Shown: positions 26,032-34,967 of the stretch, one piece after another
Position numbering within the stretch: position 1 is the first letter of the stretch
Layout: the number at the start of each line of letters is the position of its first letter
Assembly (NCBI GenBank): GCA_900540945.1
Contig: UQHQ01000006.1
Location: 32,062-96,061, forward strand
Direction of reading: 5' to 3'
Length of the DNA stretch: 64,000 nucleotides
Source of the DNA: an uncultured Collinsella sp.
GTDB taxonomy: Bacteria; Actinomycetota; Coriobacteriia; Coriobacteriales; Coriobacteriaceae
Notes under the pieces: model-generated
Database searches by the model: none
The model's input: the letters and a program-made list of their open reading frames with translations, nothing else
Told to the model about the DNA's origin: nothing
Position numbers and translations under genes: made by a program

Positions 26032-27164
26032 ATGCAGCAGCTCACCGAGCAAGAAAAGAAACGTATCCAGCGGTACTGCACATACCCCAAAATCGCAGCG
26101 ACCGCACTCGTCATGTCGTTCGTAGCATGTCTGTTGATGTTGCCGCTCCAATGGTCAACGATATCGCGTTCCACCAAAAGGAATTCCTACCCGCGGGCAT
26201 ATATACCGCCATCGCACTCACCGTAATCGAACTCGCCATCTTTTGCTATTGCGCTCTTGCGCCGCGCTTTGGAATGCAGGGCAAACAGTGGAAGGAACTG
26301 CAGAGCAGGCTTGCGGTGGCCCAGACCAACAAGGACCATTCCGCGGAGGTCGCCGGCGTGCTTGCCACGCAAGCTGCCGGCCGCCTGCTCAAGAACAGCG
26401 ATAACGATCTCGCGCGCAACCTGGGCGGTGCCGCCGAGGTTGCCAGCGCCGTAGGGGCAGTCGCCACGGCGGCAGACGTGCTGGCCGAGACCTCGAGCAA
26501 TGCCGAGGCCATGGCAAACGCATACGGCGTGACGATTCCAAACGTCAATAAGCAGATCATAGCTCTCGCAGTGTTGCCCGCCATTGTGCTGCTTGGCGTC
26601 TACATCCCGCAGTTTGTCCAGGGAAATAACGAGCTTCAGGCAAGAAAGGCTGCAGCCGCCGAGCAGCTCGCCATCGCGCAAGATGCCTTGGAGCCCGCGT
26701 GCGAACGCGTCGCGGCAGACGACCCATACGAGTCGTATCACGACTACGGCTACCGCATTATCGGCTATCTGCGCGATAATGACCTCGGCGCTCAAGCAGC
26801 CTATGTCTACCTTTCTTTCGATGCAGATGGCATGCTCACGGACGTCGATTACGTCAGTCAGATCGACCCCGAGGCAAGCCTCGCAGACAACCTCGCCCGC
26901 GCCGAGCAGGATATCGCGACGCTCTGCGCCCCGCTCAACGGGTTGGACATTTCCGTTGCCACACCGGGCCTCCTCACGCCATGCAGCCTGTCGGATGAAT
27001 TTAAACAGACATTTTTAGCTGGCTCCCTATATGAAGAAATCAGCATCAAGACGGAGGACGAATCTATCAAGTCGTACTACACCTTTGACACCGAGGCCGC
27101 AGAAGAATTCGACGAATACACCCATCCGGAAATTAGGCTCATGCTCTCTGCAAAGAAGAACTAA
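26032..27164 (+). CDS. membrane protein of unknown function, apparently frameshifted near 26140-26160
   Basis: Two overlapping reading frames together make one plausible protein. The first starts at ATG 26032 behind GTCGAGG and encodes a charged N-terminus plus a membrane helix (KIAATALVMSFVACLLML). The second is open from 26127 to 27164 (up to 345 residues) and encodes a second helix (IYTAIALTVIELAIFCYC), an Ala-rich coiled segment, a third helix (IIALAVLPAIVLLGVYI) and a 180-residue acidic soluble tail. Going from frame one to frame two needs a -1 shift. No slippery heptamer was seen, so a mutation or read error is likelier than programmed shifting. No family recognised. Confidence 0.65.
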
Positions 27165-27210
27165 AGGCTTTCGATCTAATTGCCGCTCGCGAACATCGTC
27201 TATATCTCGA

Positions 27211-27386
27211 GGTCTAATACTTTTCCGAGAAGTGAACGACCGTATTTGGACCCCCGAAGCATCAACATTTTCAGACGCCAAAACCGCAGGATTCAACAAT
27301 CAAAACCACAGGAAATTGCATCTCAAAAGTGTCGACGCTCCGGGGGTCCATTTTGACTCGTTCACTTCTCAGAAAAGTATTAGACC
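27211..27386. repeat. long-hairpin repeat, copy 3 (inverted)
   Basis: A 176-bp element with ends GGTCTAATACTTTTCCGAGA and TCTCAGAAAAGTATTAGACC. The ten terminal bases differ from copies 1 and 2, yet pair perfectly with each other. The apical motifs appear as AAAACCGCAGGA and AAAACCACAGGA, showing that this copy is in reverse orientation. Confidence 0.88.
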
Positions 27387-27405
27387 CCAATTTCGCGAGG
27401 GCCCA

Positions 27406-27436
27406 ATGTGACAAAGGGGCTGTCCCTTTGTCACAT
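27406..27436. terminator. perfect TGTGACAAAGGG palindrome at the end of the ABC gene
   Basis: ATGTGACAAAGGG (27406-27418) pairs perfectly with CCCTTTGTCACAT (27424-27436) around a 5-base loop. It abuts the stop codon of the leftward ABC protein, so it probably ends that transcript. Its core repeats, degraded, at 25557. Confidence 0.6.
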
Positions 27437-30400
27437 CATTCGGAGCGTAGGGCTTCCACAGGATCCTTTTTGGATGCGCTGCGAGCCGGCAGTAGGCCGG
27501 CAACGACCGTCAGCAGCACCGAAATTGCAATGAGCACCAGCGCATCCTGCACGGGCAGGCTCATCAGGTTGGGTACCTGTTTGACAGCAAGCGCCCAGGT
27601 ATTAACCGGGAAGCTCACGGCCACCACAACGACAATGGCAAAGACGCCGGCGATAAGCCCCTCAATAAAGGTCTCGGCATTGAATACGTTGGCCACGTTA
27701 CGCTTTGACGCGCCGATCGCGCGCAGGATGCCAATCTCCTTTTTGCGTTCCAGCACGCTGATGTAGGTGATGATGCCGATCATGATGGAGCTCACCACCA
27801 AGCTGATACTCACGAATGCGATGAGCACCAAGCTGATGGTGTTCACGATGTCGGTCACCGAACCCATGATGATGCCCATGTAGTCGGTGTACGAGATCGC
27901 CTGCTCATCATGGCCAGCGGCTTTGACCTGCTTGTTGTACGCGTCGATGTGATCGAGCACGCGCTCCTTGGCCTCAAAGTCGCGCGGGAAAATCTTGACC
28001 GAGATGGGGTCGGCCTCATCCGCATAGCCCAACGTGGTCAGATTGTTGTCGTAGGTGAGCTTCGACGCCTTCGCATAGCTCATCATGAGCGAGCTCAGGT
28101 CCTCGGCGTCCATGTTGAAGTGGATGGCACGAGCAAAGGCACTCCCATCCACGTGCATGGCGCTCGCCAGGTTGGCAAAACTCGAAGACATCTGCGTCGC
28201 CATCTGACCCATGAGCCCTGCCGCGCCTGCTTTAAGCTGGGACGATACCGTTGTCGCTATCTGGTCGCTGATTGTCTTGGTCACCTGGTCCATTGCCTGT
28301 TGCAGATACGGAGTCAGCTGCTTTTGCACATAGTCGATCATCGCCTGCTGCAGGCGCTCGGCCAGGGCATCGCCGCCGAGCGCTTTGAGCTGGGCCAGGA
28401 TTTGCTGGGCTGCTGCATCATTCTCAAGATACGCCGAGAACGCGGCGGCAAGCTTTGACGCGTCCTTAAGATCATCGGGTGTCAGCGCCTTAAACTGATC
28501 AGACTGCAAAAAGCCCTCAAACAGCTGGTTGGCAAGCGTTCCCACCTGCTGCATTTGCTCGGGCGTGAGTTCCAGACCGTCAAAGATACCCGAGAAATCT
28601 GGGGTTGGCGCTTTTGCCATGATGTCGCTGAAGTCGATGTTCTTCCCAACACCCGAAAGGTCAATGTCCAGCCCGGATAAGTCGATACCAGAAAGGTCCA
28701 TACCGCCGGCCGCACCCGAGAGTGCAGACGTATCGAACGAGAACGCGCTCTTGAGCGCCGCCTCGTCCACACTGAACATGCTGCCCAGATCCACGCCTTG
28801 CTTGGCCTCGCCCTGCAGTTCGTCGAAGGTTTTGCCCGTAAAGACATCCGTCTCGGGGTGGGCGAGTTGCTCCTGCACAATCTGCGAATCGGCGGCGCGC
28901 TCCATAAGCTGACGAGTTAGTGCATGCGTATAGGCAATGCCCGGAGACAACGCGCTCGCATTGGCCGTCTCGTTGGGTCGTACCACGCCCACAATGTGCA
29001 CGTCGATACCGTCGGCAACCTTGGTGGCCATAAAGTCGGCGTCACCAGACATGTCGGTCCACATGCCAGTCTCTTCGTTTTTACGATAGGCATCGGCCGG
29101 CGACAACACCTTAAACGTCGTGGACAGCGCATCGTCGTAGGTAAAGTCGGTGCCGGACTCGGGCGTCTCAATCTTGCCGTCAGCCGTCATAGCACTGTTA
29201 ACCAGGTCGTTGAGCTCATCGATATCCAACGCACCGATGCTATAGAGCGTGTAGTCGCCTACCGTACCGCGGTTCGAAAGCACCATCACGGCTTCGTTGG
29301 CAGACGTGGGCCAATGACCGGCGACGACATCGTACTGGCTGTCGAGCAGGCTCTGGTCGTCAATCATCTCGTTAAAGACCGAGGTTCCCATGGATTCCAT
29401 GCTCACCGTTGCCGCCGAACTTGCGCCTCCGCTCATGGCCTCGGTCATAGCGTTGGGAACAAGCCGGACGGGCTTCTCGTCGCCCTTGCCCGCACGATAG
29501 ACAACCGGCGTCACGCCGTAGCCGTACTGGATAGCGTTGACTTCTTTATCGATGCCGTCGCCGCCGCCGTCAAGCCATGCCTTAAAGCTCGTCATATCGT
29601 TAGATTTAACACTTGCAAACATATCCTTTACGGCTGTGACCACGGGAATCTTATCGGTCCCCTTAGCCTTGCCACCGATGACGTCATCGGACGAGCCCTC
29701 GCCCTTGGATGCCTCCTCATCGGTAGCCCCCTGCCCGCCCATCATGGACGACAGGTCGTAATCCTGCTTGGAAATGGTGAGCGGGTAACTCGAGAGCGTA
29801 TCCTCCTCGACCTTTTTGATGTAATTGTTCACGCCATTGGACAGCGCCAGAATCGCCGCGATACCGATAATGCCAATCGACCCCGCAAAGGCCGTCATGG
29901 CCGTACGGCCTTTTTTGGTCATAAGGTTTCGGGCAGAAAGCCCCAGCGCCGTCACAAAGCTCATCGAGGTTTTGCGCGTAGGCTTGGCCTCGCGGCGCGT
30001 GGCGTCAGCGACATCGAAAGGATCGGAATCGTCGGTAATCTTGCCATCCGCCAGGTTAACGATGCGCGTGGCGTATTGGTATGCCAACTCGGGATTGTGC
30101 GTGACCATGATGACCAGGCGGTCGCGCGCAACATCCTTGAGCAAGTCCATGACCTGCACGGACGTTGTAGAATCCAAGGCGCCGGTCGGCTCGTCTGCCA
30201 GCACGATCTCGGGGTCGTTGATCAGGGCACGGGCAATCGCCACGCGCTGCATCTGCCCGCCCGATAGCTGGCTCGGGCGCTTGTTAACGTGCTCGCCCAG
30301 GCCGACTTTCTCCAACGCCTCGCGCGCACGCTGGCGGCGCTCGGCATGCCCCACGCCCGTGAGCGTGAGCGCCAGCTCCACGTTTTCCAAAATGGTCTGA

Positions 30401-30690
30401 TGCGGAATGAGGTTATAGCTCTGGAACACAAAGCCGATGCGGTTGTTGCGATAGGCATCCCAATCGCGATCGTGAAAGTCCTTGGTCGAGATGCCGTCGA
30501 TCAGCAGGTCGCCGGAATCGAAATGATCCAGTCCGCCGATAACATTGAGCATCGTGGTTTTACCCGAACCCGAGGGACCCAGAATGGCCACGAACTCGTT
30601 ATCGCGAAAAGACAGGCTTACGCTGTCGAGCGCCACCTGCGTAAACGACTGCGTAACGTACCTTTTGCAAATACCTTTGAGCTCCAGCAT
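27436..30690 (-). CDS. MacB-like ABC transporter, fused ATPase and FtsX-type permease
   Basis: A 1084-residue fusion. Residues 1-225 form an ABC ATPase with [18 protein letters not shown] and [10 protein letters not shown] linker leads to TM1 (about 270-295), a 660-residue extracellular region and three C-terminal FtsX helices with [21 protein letters not shown]. The extracellular part is far larger than in MacB (about 220 residues). It contains a Leu/Ser/Gly-rich repeat-like block ([20 protein letters not shown]) and a long helical Ala/Gln segment that could project through the wall. Start 30690 (MLELKG) follows GGAGAGG. Probably exports or mechanically acts on envelope substrates. Confidence 0.9.
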   Translation of the reverse strand: MLELKGICKRYVTQSFTQVALDSVSLSFRDNEFVAILGPSGSGKTTMLNVIGGLDHFDSGDLLIDGISTKDFHDRDWDAYRNNRIGFVFQSYNLIPHQTILENVELALTLTGVGHAERRQRAREALEKVGLGEHVNKRPSQLSGGQMQRVAIARALINDPEIVLADEPTGALDSTTSVQVMDLLKDVARDRLVIMVTHNPELAYQYATRIVNLADGKITDDSDPFDVADATRREAKPTRKTSMSFVTALGLSARNLMTKKGRTAMTAFAGSIGIIGIAAILALSNGVNNYIKKVEEDTLSSYPLTISKQDYDLSSMMGGQGATDEEASKGEGSSDDVIGGKAKGTDKIPVVTAVKDMFASVKSNDMTSFKAWLDGGGDGIDKEVNAIQYGYGVTPVVYRAGKGDEKPVRLVPNAMTEAMSGGASSAATVSMESMGTSVFNEMIDDQSLLDSQYDVVAGHWPTSANEAVMVLSNRGTVGDYTLYSIGALDIDELNDLVNSAMTADGKIETPESGTDFTYDDALSTTFKVLSPADAYRKNEETGMWTDMSGDADFMATKVADGIDVHIVGVVRPNETANASALSPGIAYTHALTRQLMERAADSQIVQEQLAHPETDVFTGKTFDELQGEAKQGVDLGSMFSVDEAALKSAFSFDTSALSGAAGGMDLSGIDLSGLDIDLSGVGKNIDFSDIMAKAPTPDFSGIFDGLELTPEQMQQVGTLANQLFEGFLQSDQFKALTPDDLKDASKLAAAFSAYLENDAAAQQILAQLKALGGDALAERLQQAMIDYVQKQLTPYLQQAMDQVTKTISDQIATTVSSQLKAGAAGLMGQMATQMSSSFANLASAMHVDGSAFARAIHFNMDAEDLSSLMMSYAKASKLTYDNNLTTLGYADEADPISVKIFPRDFEAKERVLDHIDAYNKQVKAAGHDEQAISYTDYMGIIMGSVTDIVNTISLVLIAFVSISLVVSSIMIGIITYISVLERKKEIGILRAIGASKRNVANVFNAETFIEGLIAGVFAIVVVVAVSFPVNTWALAVKQVPNLMSLPVQDALVLIAISVLLTVVAGLLPARSASKKDPVEALRSE

Positions 30691-30843
30691 GGACGGCAAC
30701 CTCTCCTGCGCGGGCACACTTGCCCGCTCTCCTCCGCCGTTCGTATTCGACGCGTTTGTCCTACTCTATCCCCATTTTTTGCCGGCGCCAGTGAGGAATG
30801 TAGTGAACCACGCCAAAAAACGAACGGGACGGCGCCCAAAAGA

Positions 30844-30865
30844 AGAGGTCCCGAGCGGGACCTCT
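30844..30865 (-). terminator. terminator of the TlpA-ferredoxin operon
   Basis: AGAGGTCCCG pairs perfectly with CGGGACCTCT around a 2-base loop. On the minus strand TCTTTTGGG follows. It lies about 80 bases past the stop of the leftward lipoprotein gene. Confidence 0.7.
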
Positions 30866-30943
30866 ATATGGTGGAGATTATCTTGAAAGGCAGCGGACTA
30901 CTCCGCACAGCGACAAACGATCCTCGCTATGCTTACGCGTTTT

Positions 30944-31915
30944 TTACTGCTCGCTATTCGCAATCGCCTGGTCGATAAGCTTGTCGAGTGCTGCGCGCTG
31001 CTCGGCGGAGCTGATGGCTCCCACGATTGGATCCCCTACGATGTTGCCGTTCTGATCGATGACATACGTTGTCGGGAACGAGAACAAATTTGACGTGAAC
31101 TTACCGGCCTCGCTATCCGACTTGAACCAGATGTTCTTATATGTCACGCCCTTCTTGCTCAGCACGTCCTTGGCATCTGCAATCTCGCCCTTGTTGCCAT
31201 CGAGCGTAAAGGAATTGACGCCCACGACCTGGCCGCCCTTCTTGGCAAGCTCCTGATTCAGCTTCTCAAGGTCGCCCAGCTCGCCCACGCACGGCTTGCA
31301 AGTGGTGAACCAGAAGTTCATGACGGTGACCTTGTTCTTAGAGAACAGCTCGTCGCTGCTCACGTCGTTGCCATCCAGGTCTTTGCCCGTAAAGCTGGGG
31401 AACTTCGTCGCCTCGCTCGAAGCATTGGCACCAGCCGTCATGCCAGCGGTCGAAGCGTCGACGCTCTCGCCTGCACTCGGCGTGCTTCCACAGCCGGGGA
31501 ACTCCTTCTCCAGGCTCTCGAGCTTGTCCTCGATCTCCTTGATCTGCTGTGCACCGGCCTTGAGTGTCTTAAGCTCATCCGCCGTGAACTCATCCTTGGC
31601 GCCGTCGATGGTCTTGAGCAGAAAATCGCCGTAATTGCTGCCATCCTCAATCATTGCCGAGTCTTTATTTGCCGCATTGAATACCTTTTCCCACAGCGCG
31701 TTATCACTCGAAAAGATCTCGTTCTCCTTCTGCATGAGCTTCGCATACAGCTCGGCGGCCTCGTCGGCATTGGCCGGCTTCTGCGCAGTGAGTTCTGCGA
31801 TCTTAGGATCGGAGCTCGCAGATTCGCTCGCATTGCCACCGGGCGCCGAACATGCCACAAGGCATAAGGCCAATACCGGCACCATAAACAGGGCCGCAAT
31901 CTTAGAAAGCTTCAT
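30944..31915 (-). CDS. TlpA-like thioredoxin-fold lipoprotein
   Basis: A 323-residue exported lipoprotein. The signal peptide ends in lipobox LVAC with Cys22, followed by a Gly/Ser linker, a helical region at residues 35-140 that looks like a dimer or spacer domain, and a thioredoxin-fold domain from about residue 170. The active site is CKPC at Cys206-Cys209 in the context NFWFTTCKPC, and the cis-Pro is in FSFPTTYV. This is a membrane-anchored thiol-disulfide reductant of the TlpA/ResA type. Start 31915 is set by GGAGG seven bases upstream. Last gene of a three-gene unit with the ferredoxin and CXXC proteins. Confidence 0.9.
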   Translation of the reverse strand: MKLSKIAALFMVPVLALCLVACSAPGGNASESASSDPKIAELTAQKPANADEAAELYAKLMQKENEIFSSDNALWEKVFNAANKDSAMIEDGSNYGDFLLKTIDGAKDEFTADELKTLKAGAQQIKEIEDKLESLEKEFPGCGSTPSAGESVDASTAGMTAGANASSEATKFPSFTGKDLDGNDVSSDELFSKNKVTVMNFWFTTCKPCVGELGDLEKLNQELAKKGGQVVGVNSFTLDGNKGEIADAKDVLSKKGVTYKNIWFKSDSEAGKFTSNLFSFPTTYVIDQNGNIVGDPIVGAISSAEQRAALDKLIDQAIANSEQ

Positions 31916-31944
31916 AGTCATTCCTCCGTTTTGTCGAAGCTTGT

Positions 31945-32847
31945 TTACTTTTTATCGGCGGGCAAGGGAAGCTTTTCCGCCGACACATCCAGGCCATAGC
32001 GATAGCTGATGGCATCGACGGGACAGGCCCCGATGCACTTTCCGCACCGGATACATTCGGCATGATTGGGCGCGCGGACCACATCAACGTCCATCTGACA
32101 AACCTTTGAGCACTTGCCGCACGAGACACATTTGCATGCATCGACCCGGATCCCCAGCAGGGATACCTTATTCATGAGCGCATAGAATGCGCCGAGTGGA
32201 CAAATCCATTTGCAGAAGGGGCGGTAGAACAAAACGCTCAGCACTACCACGGCAATGAGAACGGCAAGTTTCCAAGTAAAAAGCTGTCCCAACGCAGATC
32301 GAATGCCGGCATTGGCAATGGCCAGAGGAATGGCGCCCTCGAGCACGCCCTGCGGACAAATGTACTTACAAAAGAACGGGTCGCCCATGCCCACGTCGTT
32401 AACCACCAAGACGGGCAGCAGTACCACGGCAAACAGCAGCACGACGTACTTGATGTACGTGAGCGGCTTGAGCTTTTTCGTGGAGAACTTTTTGCCGGGA
32501 ATCTTATGAAGCAGCTCCTGCAGCCAGCCAAACGGGCACAAAAACCCGCATACAAAGCGGCCCAGCAGCACGCCGAGCAAAATGAGCGTACCGGTAACAT
32601 AGTAAGAAAAGTTGAACTTGGATGAACCTACCACCGACTGGAACGACCCGATGGGGCACGCACCCGATGCCGCGGGGCACGAATAGCAGTTAAGCCCGGG
32701 TACGCAGACTGTTTTTCCCGCGCCCTGATAGATGCCGCCTTTGGCAAAGTTTGGCAGGTGAATGTTGGTGATGAGCGTTGCCGCCGCCTGAATGAATCCG
32801 CGAAATCTGGCCAAAACATGCGACACGGTGTTTTTTCTTTTATCCAA
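31945..32847 (-). CDS. NapH-like 4Fe-4S membrane protein
   Basis: A 300-residue membrane protein with about four to five helices. Two CxxxCP motifs at the membrane face (CKYICP, CKWICP) and two C-terminal classical 4Fe-4S clusters (CVSCGKCSKVC, CIRCGKCIGACP) are present, and an N-terminal CYSCPAASGACP adds further cysteines. Such NapH/RdxA-like proteins carry electrons across the membrane. Here the likely receiver is the TlpA-like lipoprotein 29 bases downstream. The start is placed at TTG 32847, which overlaps the end of the CXXC-protein gene; other in-frame starts lie further upstream inside that gene. Confidence 0.87.
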   Translation of the reverse strand: MDKRKNTVSHVLARFRGFIQAAATLITNIHLPNFAKGGIYQGAGKTVCVPGLNCYSCPAASGACPIGSFQSVVGSSKFNFSYYVTGTLILLGVLLGRFVCGFLCPFGWLQELLHKIPGKKFSTKKLKPLTYIKYVVLLFAVVLLPVLVVNDVGMGDPFFCKYICPQGVLEGAIPLAIANAGIRSALGQLFTWKLAVLIAVVVLSVLFYRPFCKWICPLGAFYALMNKVSLLGIRVDACKCVSCGKCSKVCQMDVDVVRAPNHAECIRCGKCIGACPVDAISYRYGLDVSAEKLPLPADKK

Positions 32848-32986
32848 TTCCGATACACTCCAAGCACAGCCTAATCGCCTTGGCCAGCACGGCATCCGCC
32901 TCGCCACGCATAACGCCAAAGCACACCATGGCCACACCGACGATCAGCAACGCAACCTGCATTACAGGTTTTATCGCTTTGAACAA
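32840..32986 (-). CDS. CD1871A-type CXXC motif membrane peptide
   Basis: A 48-residue peptide missed by length filters. It has one hydrophobic helix (VALLIVGVAMVCFGVMRGE) followed by an amphipathic stretch (AVLAKAIRL) and the C-terminal CLECIGIG. This matches my recollection of the CD1871A family, small membrane peptides ending in CxECIGIG and encoded beside the same ferredoxin protein in anaerobes. The start is TTG 32986, eight bases after AAGGAG. Its stop overlaps the next gene's start. The CXXC probably takes part in thiol electron transfer; function has not been shown to my knowledge. Confidence 0.78.
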   Translation of the reverse strand: MFKAIKPVMQVALLIVGVAMVCFGVMRGEADAVLAKAIRLCLECIGIG

Positions 32987-33077
32987 CTTGACCACTCCTT
33001 TCGTCACGCGACCTATTGGACCATATCGACTATAAAATCCGTGTTAAGCGCGATTTGGAATGTGCAAGGAGACTGTT

Positions 33078-33752
33078 ATGCGTATTTTGATCGTCGAAGA
33101 CGAGCGAGCACTGTGCGATGCAATCGCACGCAGCTTGCGAAACTTGGCGTACAGCGTCGACTGCTGCCACGACGGGCAGGAGGCGCTCGACCTGCTGGGC
33201 GTCGAAGTCTTTGACCTCGTGGTACTCGACCTCAACCTTCCCCGTATCGATGGCATGACCGTGCTCAGGGAACTTAGGAAAACCGACTGCGAGACCAAGG
33301 TGCTGATTCTGTCCGCGCGTGGCGAAGTATCCGATAAAGTCGACGGACTCGATGCCGGCGCCAACGATTACCTTACCAAGCCGTTTCATCTGGACGAACT
33401 TGCGGCAAGGATCCGCAGCCTTACCCTCAGGCGCTTCGCACAAAGCGACATAGTATTAACCTGCGGAAAGCTCAGCTTTGACACCAAGGCGCGCATCGCT
33501 TCCGTGGACAGCGAGGCTTTAACTCTTACACGCAAGGAAACGGGAATCTTGGAATACCTGATGCTTAATCAGGGGCGACCGGTAAGCCAAGAGGAGCTTA
33601 TAGAGCACGTTTGGGATAGCACCGTGAACAGCTTTAGCAACGCAACCCGCGTTCACATCTCGTCGCTCCGCAAAAAGCTACGCAGCGCTTTGGGATACGA
33701 CCCGATTCGCAATCGGATTGGAGAGGGCTACGTCATGGAGGATAGCGAATGA
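33078..33752 (+). CDS. OmpR family response regulator
   Basis: A 224-residue two-domain regulator. The N-terminal receiver has phospho-acceptor Asp51 in VVLDLNLP, the acidic pair in VEDE and Lys in LTKPF. The C-terminal winged helix (about 125-220) ends in VHISSLRKKLRSALG and GEGYVME. Start 33078 follows AAGGAG. It overlaps the kinase gene by four bases (ATGA), so the two are translationally coupled. It is divergent from the CXXC/ferredoxin/TlpA unit across 91 bases, which makes that thiol module the most likely target. Confidence 0.93.
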   Translation: MRILIVEDERALCDAIARSLRNLAYSVDCCHDGQEALDLLGVEVFDLVVLDLNLPRIDGMTVLRELRKTDCETKVLILSARGEVSDKVDGLDAGANDYLTKPFHLDELAARIRSLTLRRFAQSDIVLTCGKLSFDTKARIASVDSEALTLTRKETGILEYLMLNQGRPVSQEELIEHVWDSTVNSFSNATRVHISSLRKKLRSALGYDPIRNRIGEGYVMEDSE

Positions 33753-34900
33753 AAAGGCTTTCGCTGCAATGGCGCATAACGATTATGACGGCACTGCTCA
33801 CGTGTGCAGCATGCGTGCTGACGAACTGCCTGGTCGGCTATACGGGCATGCGCTACATGGATGCTATCGGCAACGACATCTCGGCCCTTAGCGCAGCCGG
33901 CGTAGATGCACCTCAGGCGTTTGACCCAACGAAGGGGAGCCTCGATGACGAGGTCACGATCGTCGTAAACGACGCACAGGAGTCTTTTGGCACGACAGCC
34001 TGGTACATCACGGCTGGAGTCACACTCCTTGGCGGCGCGCTGGCATACTTTGTGAGCGGCCGTGCACTCAAACCGCTACGGGCTTTTGCAGCCCAGGTTG
34101 AGCGCGTGCAGCCTGACAACCTAAGCGAAATCAGACTCAGTGAAGATGTGCCCACCGAGCTACAACGATGCAGCGCCTCTTTCAACGACATGATCGCCCG
34201 TCTTGGCGAAGGGTTCTCTGCGCAGCGTCAGTTTACCGGCAACGCCGCACACGAGCTGCGCACCCCGCTCGCCCTTATGCAAGCACAGATTGAACTATTC
34301 ATCTCCGAGCACTCCGGTTTGCAACCCGAAACAGCCGAGCTGCTCGACCTGCTACAAGAACAAACCGAACGGATGTCGCGAATGACCAAGGTATTGCTCG
34401 AGATGAGTGAGCTTCGCAGCGTTCCTTGCGAGGACGATGTTGAACTTGGCCCCTTGTCCGAAGAGGTCCTCACCGACCTTGCGCCACTTGCCGAAAATAA
34501 GGGCATAGCCCTCAATTGTGCTGGAGACGCTTTAGTAACCGGGAGCGACACGCTCCTCTATCGGCTGGTGTTTAACCTGGTCGAAAATGCCATCCGTTAC
34601 AGCCGCCCCGACTCGACTGTCAACGTCTCCATCTGCGACAACGACAGCCACGTGTTCCTGCGAGTCGAGGACCAGGGCCCGGGAATACCCAAACAGTACC
34701 GAGAGAGCATCTTCCAGCCGTTCTTTCGTCTAGATAAATCCCGCAGCAGGGCATACGGCGGCGCAGGACTCGGGCTAGCGCTTGTTTGGGAGATTGCAGC
34801 CCTACACGGCGGCACGGTAGAGGTCGAAGCAAGTTCCGAGAACGGGACCACCATGCTCGCAAGCCTTCCAAAACGATCCGCAGTGTTAACCGAACAGTAA
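33749..34900 (+). CDS. sensor histidine kinase
   Basis: A 383-residue membrane kinase. TM1 is at about residues 10-35, a short extracellular loop of about 50 residues follows, and TM2 is at about 85-105. After a HAMP-like linker comes HisKA with His168 in AAHELRTPLALM, then HATPase_c with N box NLVENAIRYS, G1 DQGPGIP and G2 GGAGLGLAL. The small extracellular loop suggests sensing at the membrane rather than of a soluble ligand. It partners with the upstream response regulator. Confidence 0.92.
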   Translation: MKRLSLQWRITIMTALLTCAACVLTNCLVGYTGMRYMDAIGNDISALSAAGVDAPQAFDPTKGSLDDEVTIVVNDAQESFGTTAWYITAGVTLLGGALAYFVSGRALKPLRAFAAQVERVQPDNLSEIRLSEDVPTELQRCSASFNDMIARLGEGFSAQRQFTGNAAHELRTPLALMQAQIELFISEHSGLQPETAELLDLLQEQTERMSRMTKVLLEMSELRSVPCEDDVELGPLSEEVLTDLAPLAENKGIALNCAGDALVTGSDTLLYRLVFNLVENAIRYSRPDSTVNVSICDNDSHVFLRVEDQGPGIPKQYRESIFQPFFRLDKSRSRAYGGAGLGLALVWEIAALHGGTVEVEASSENGTTMLASLPKRSAVLTEQ

Positions 34901-34967
34901 AACGAAAGGGGTCCCGAGCAACAGGAGTACAATTGCTGCATTGTTGCCACCTGATGGGAGATGGAAG

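Noticed and set aside
28924..30267. Rightward open frame of 447 codons opposite the MacB-like gene
   Set aside because: Antisense, no ribosome site, composition typical of reverse-strand reading.
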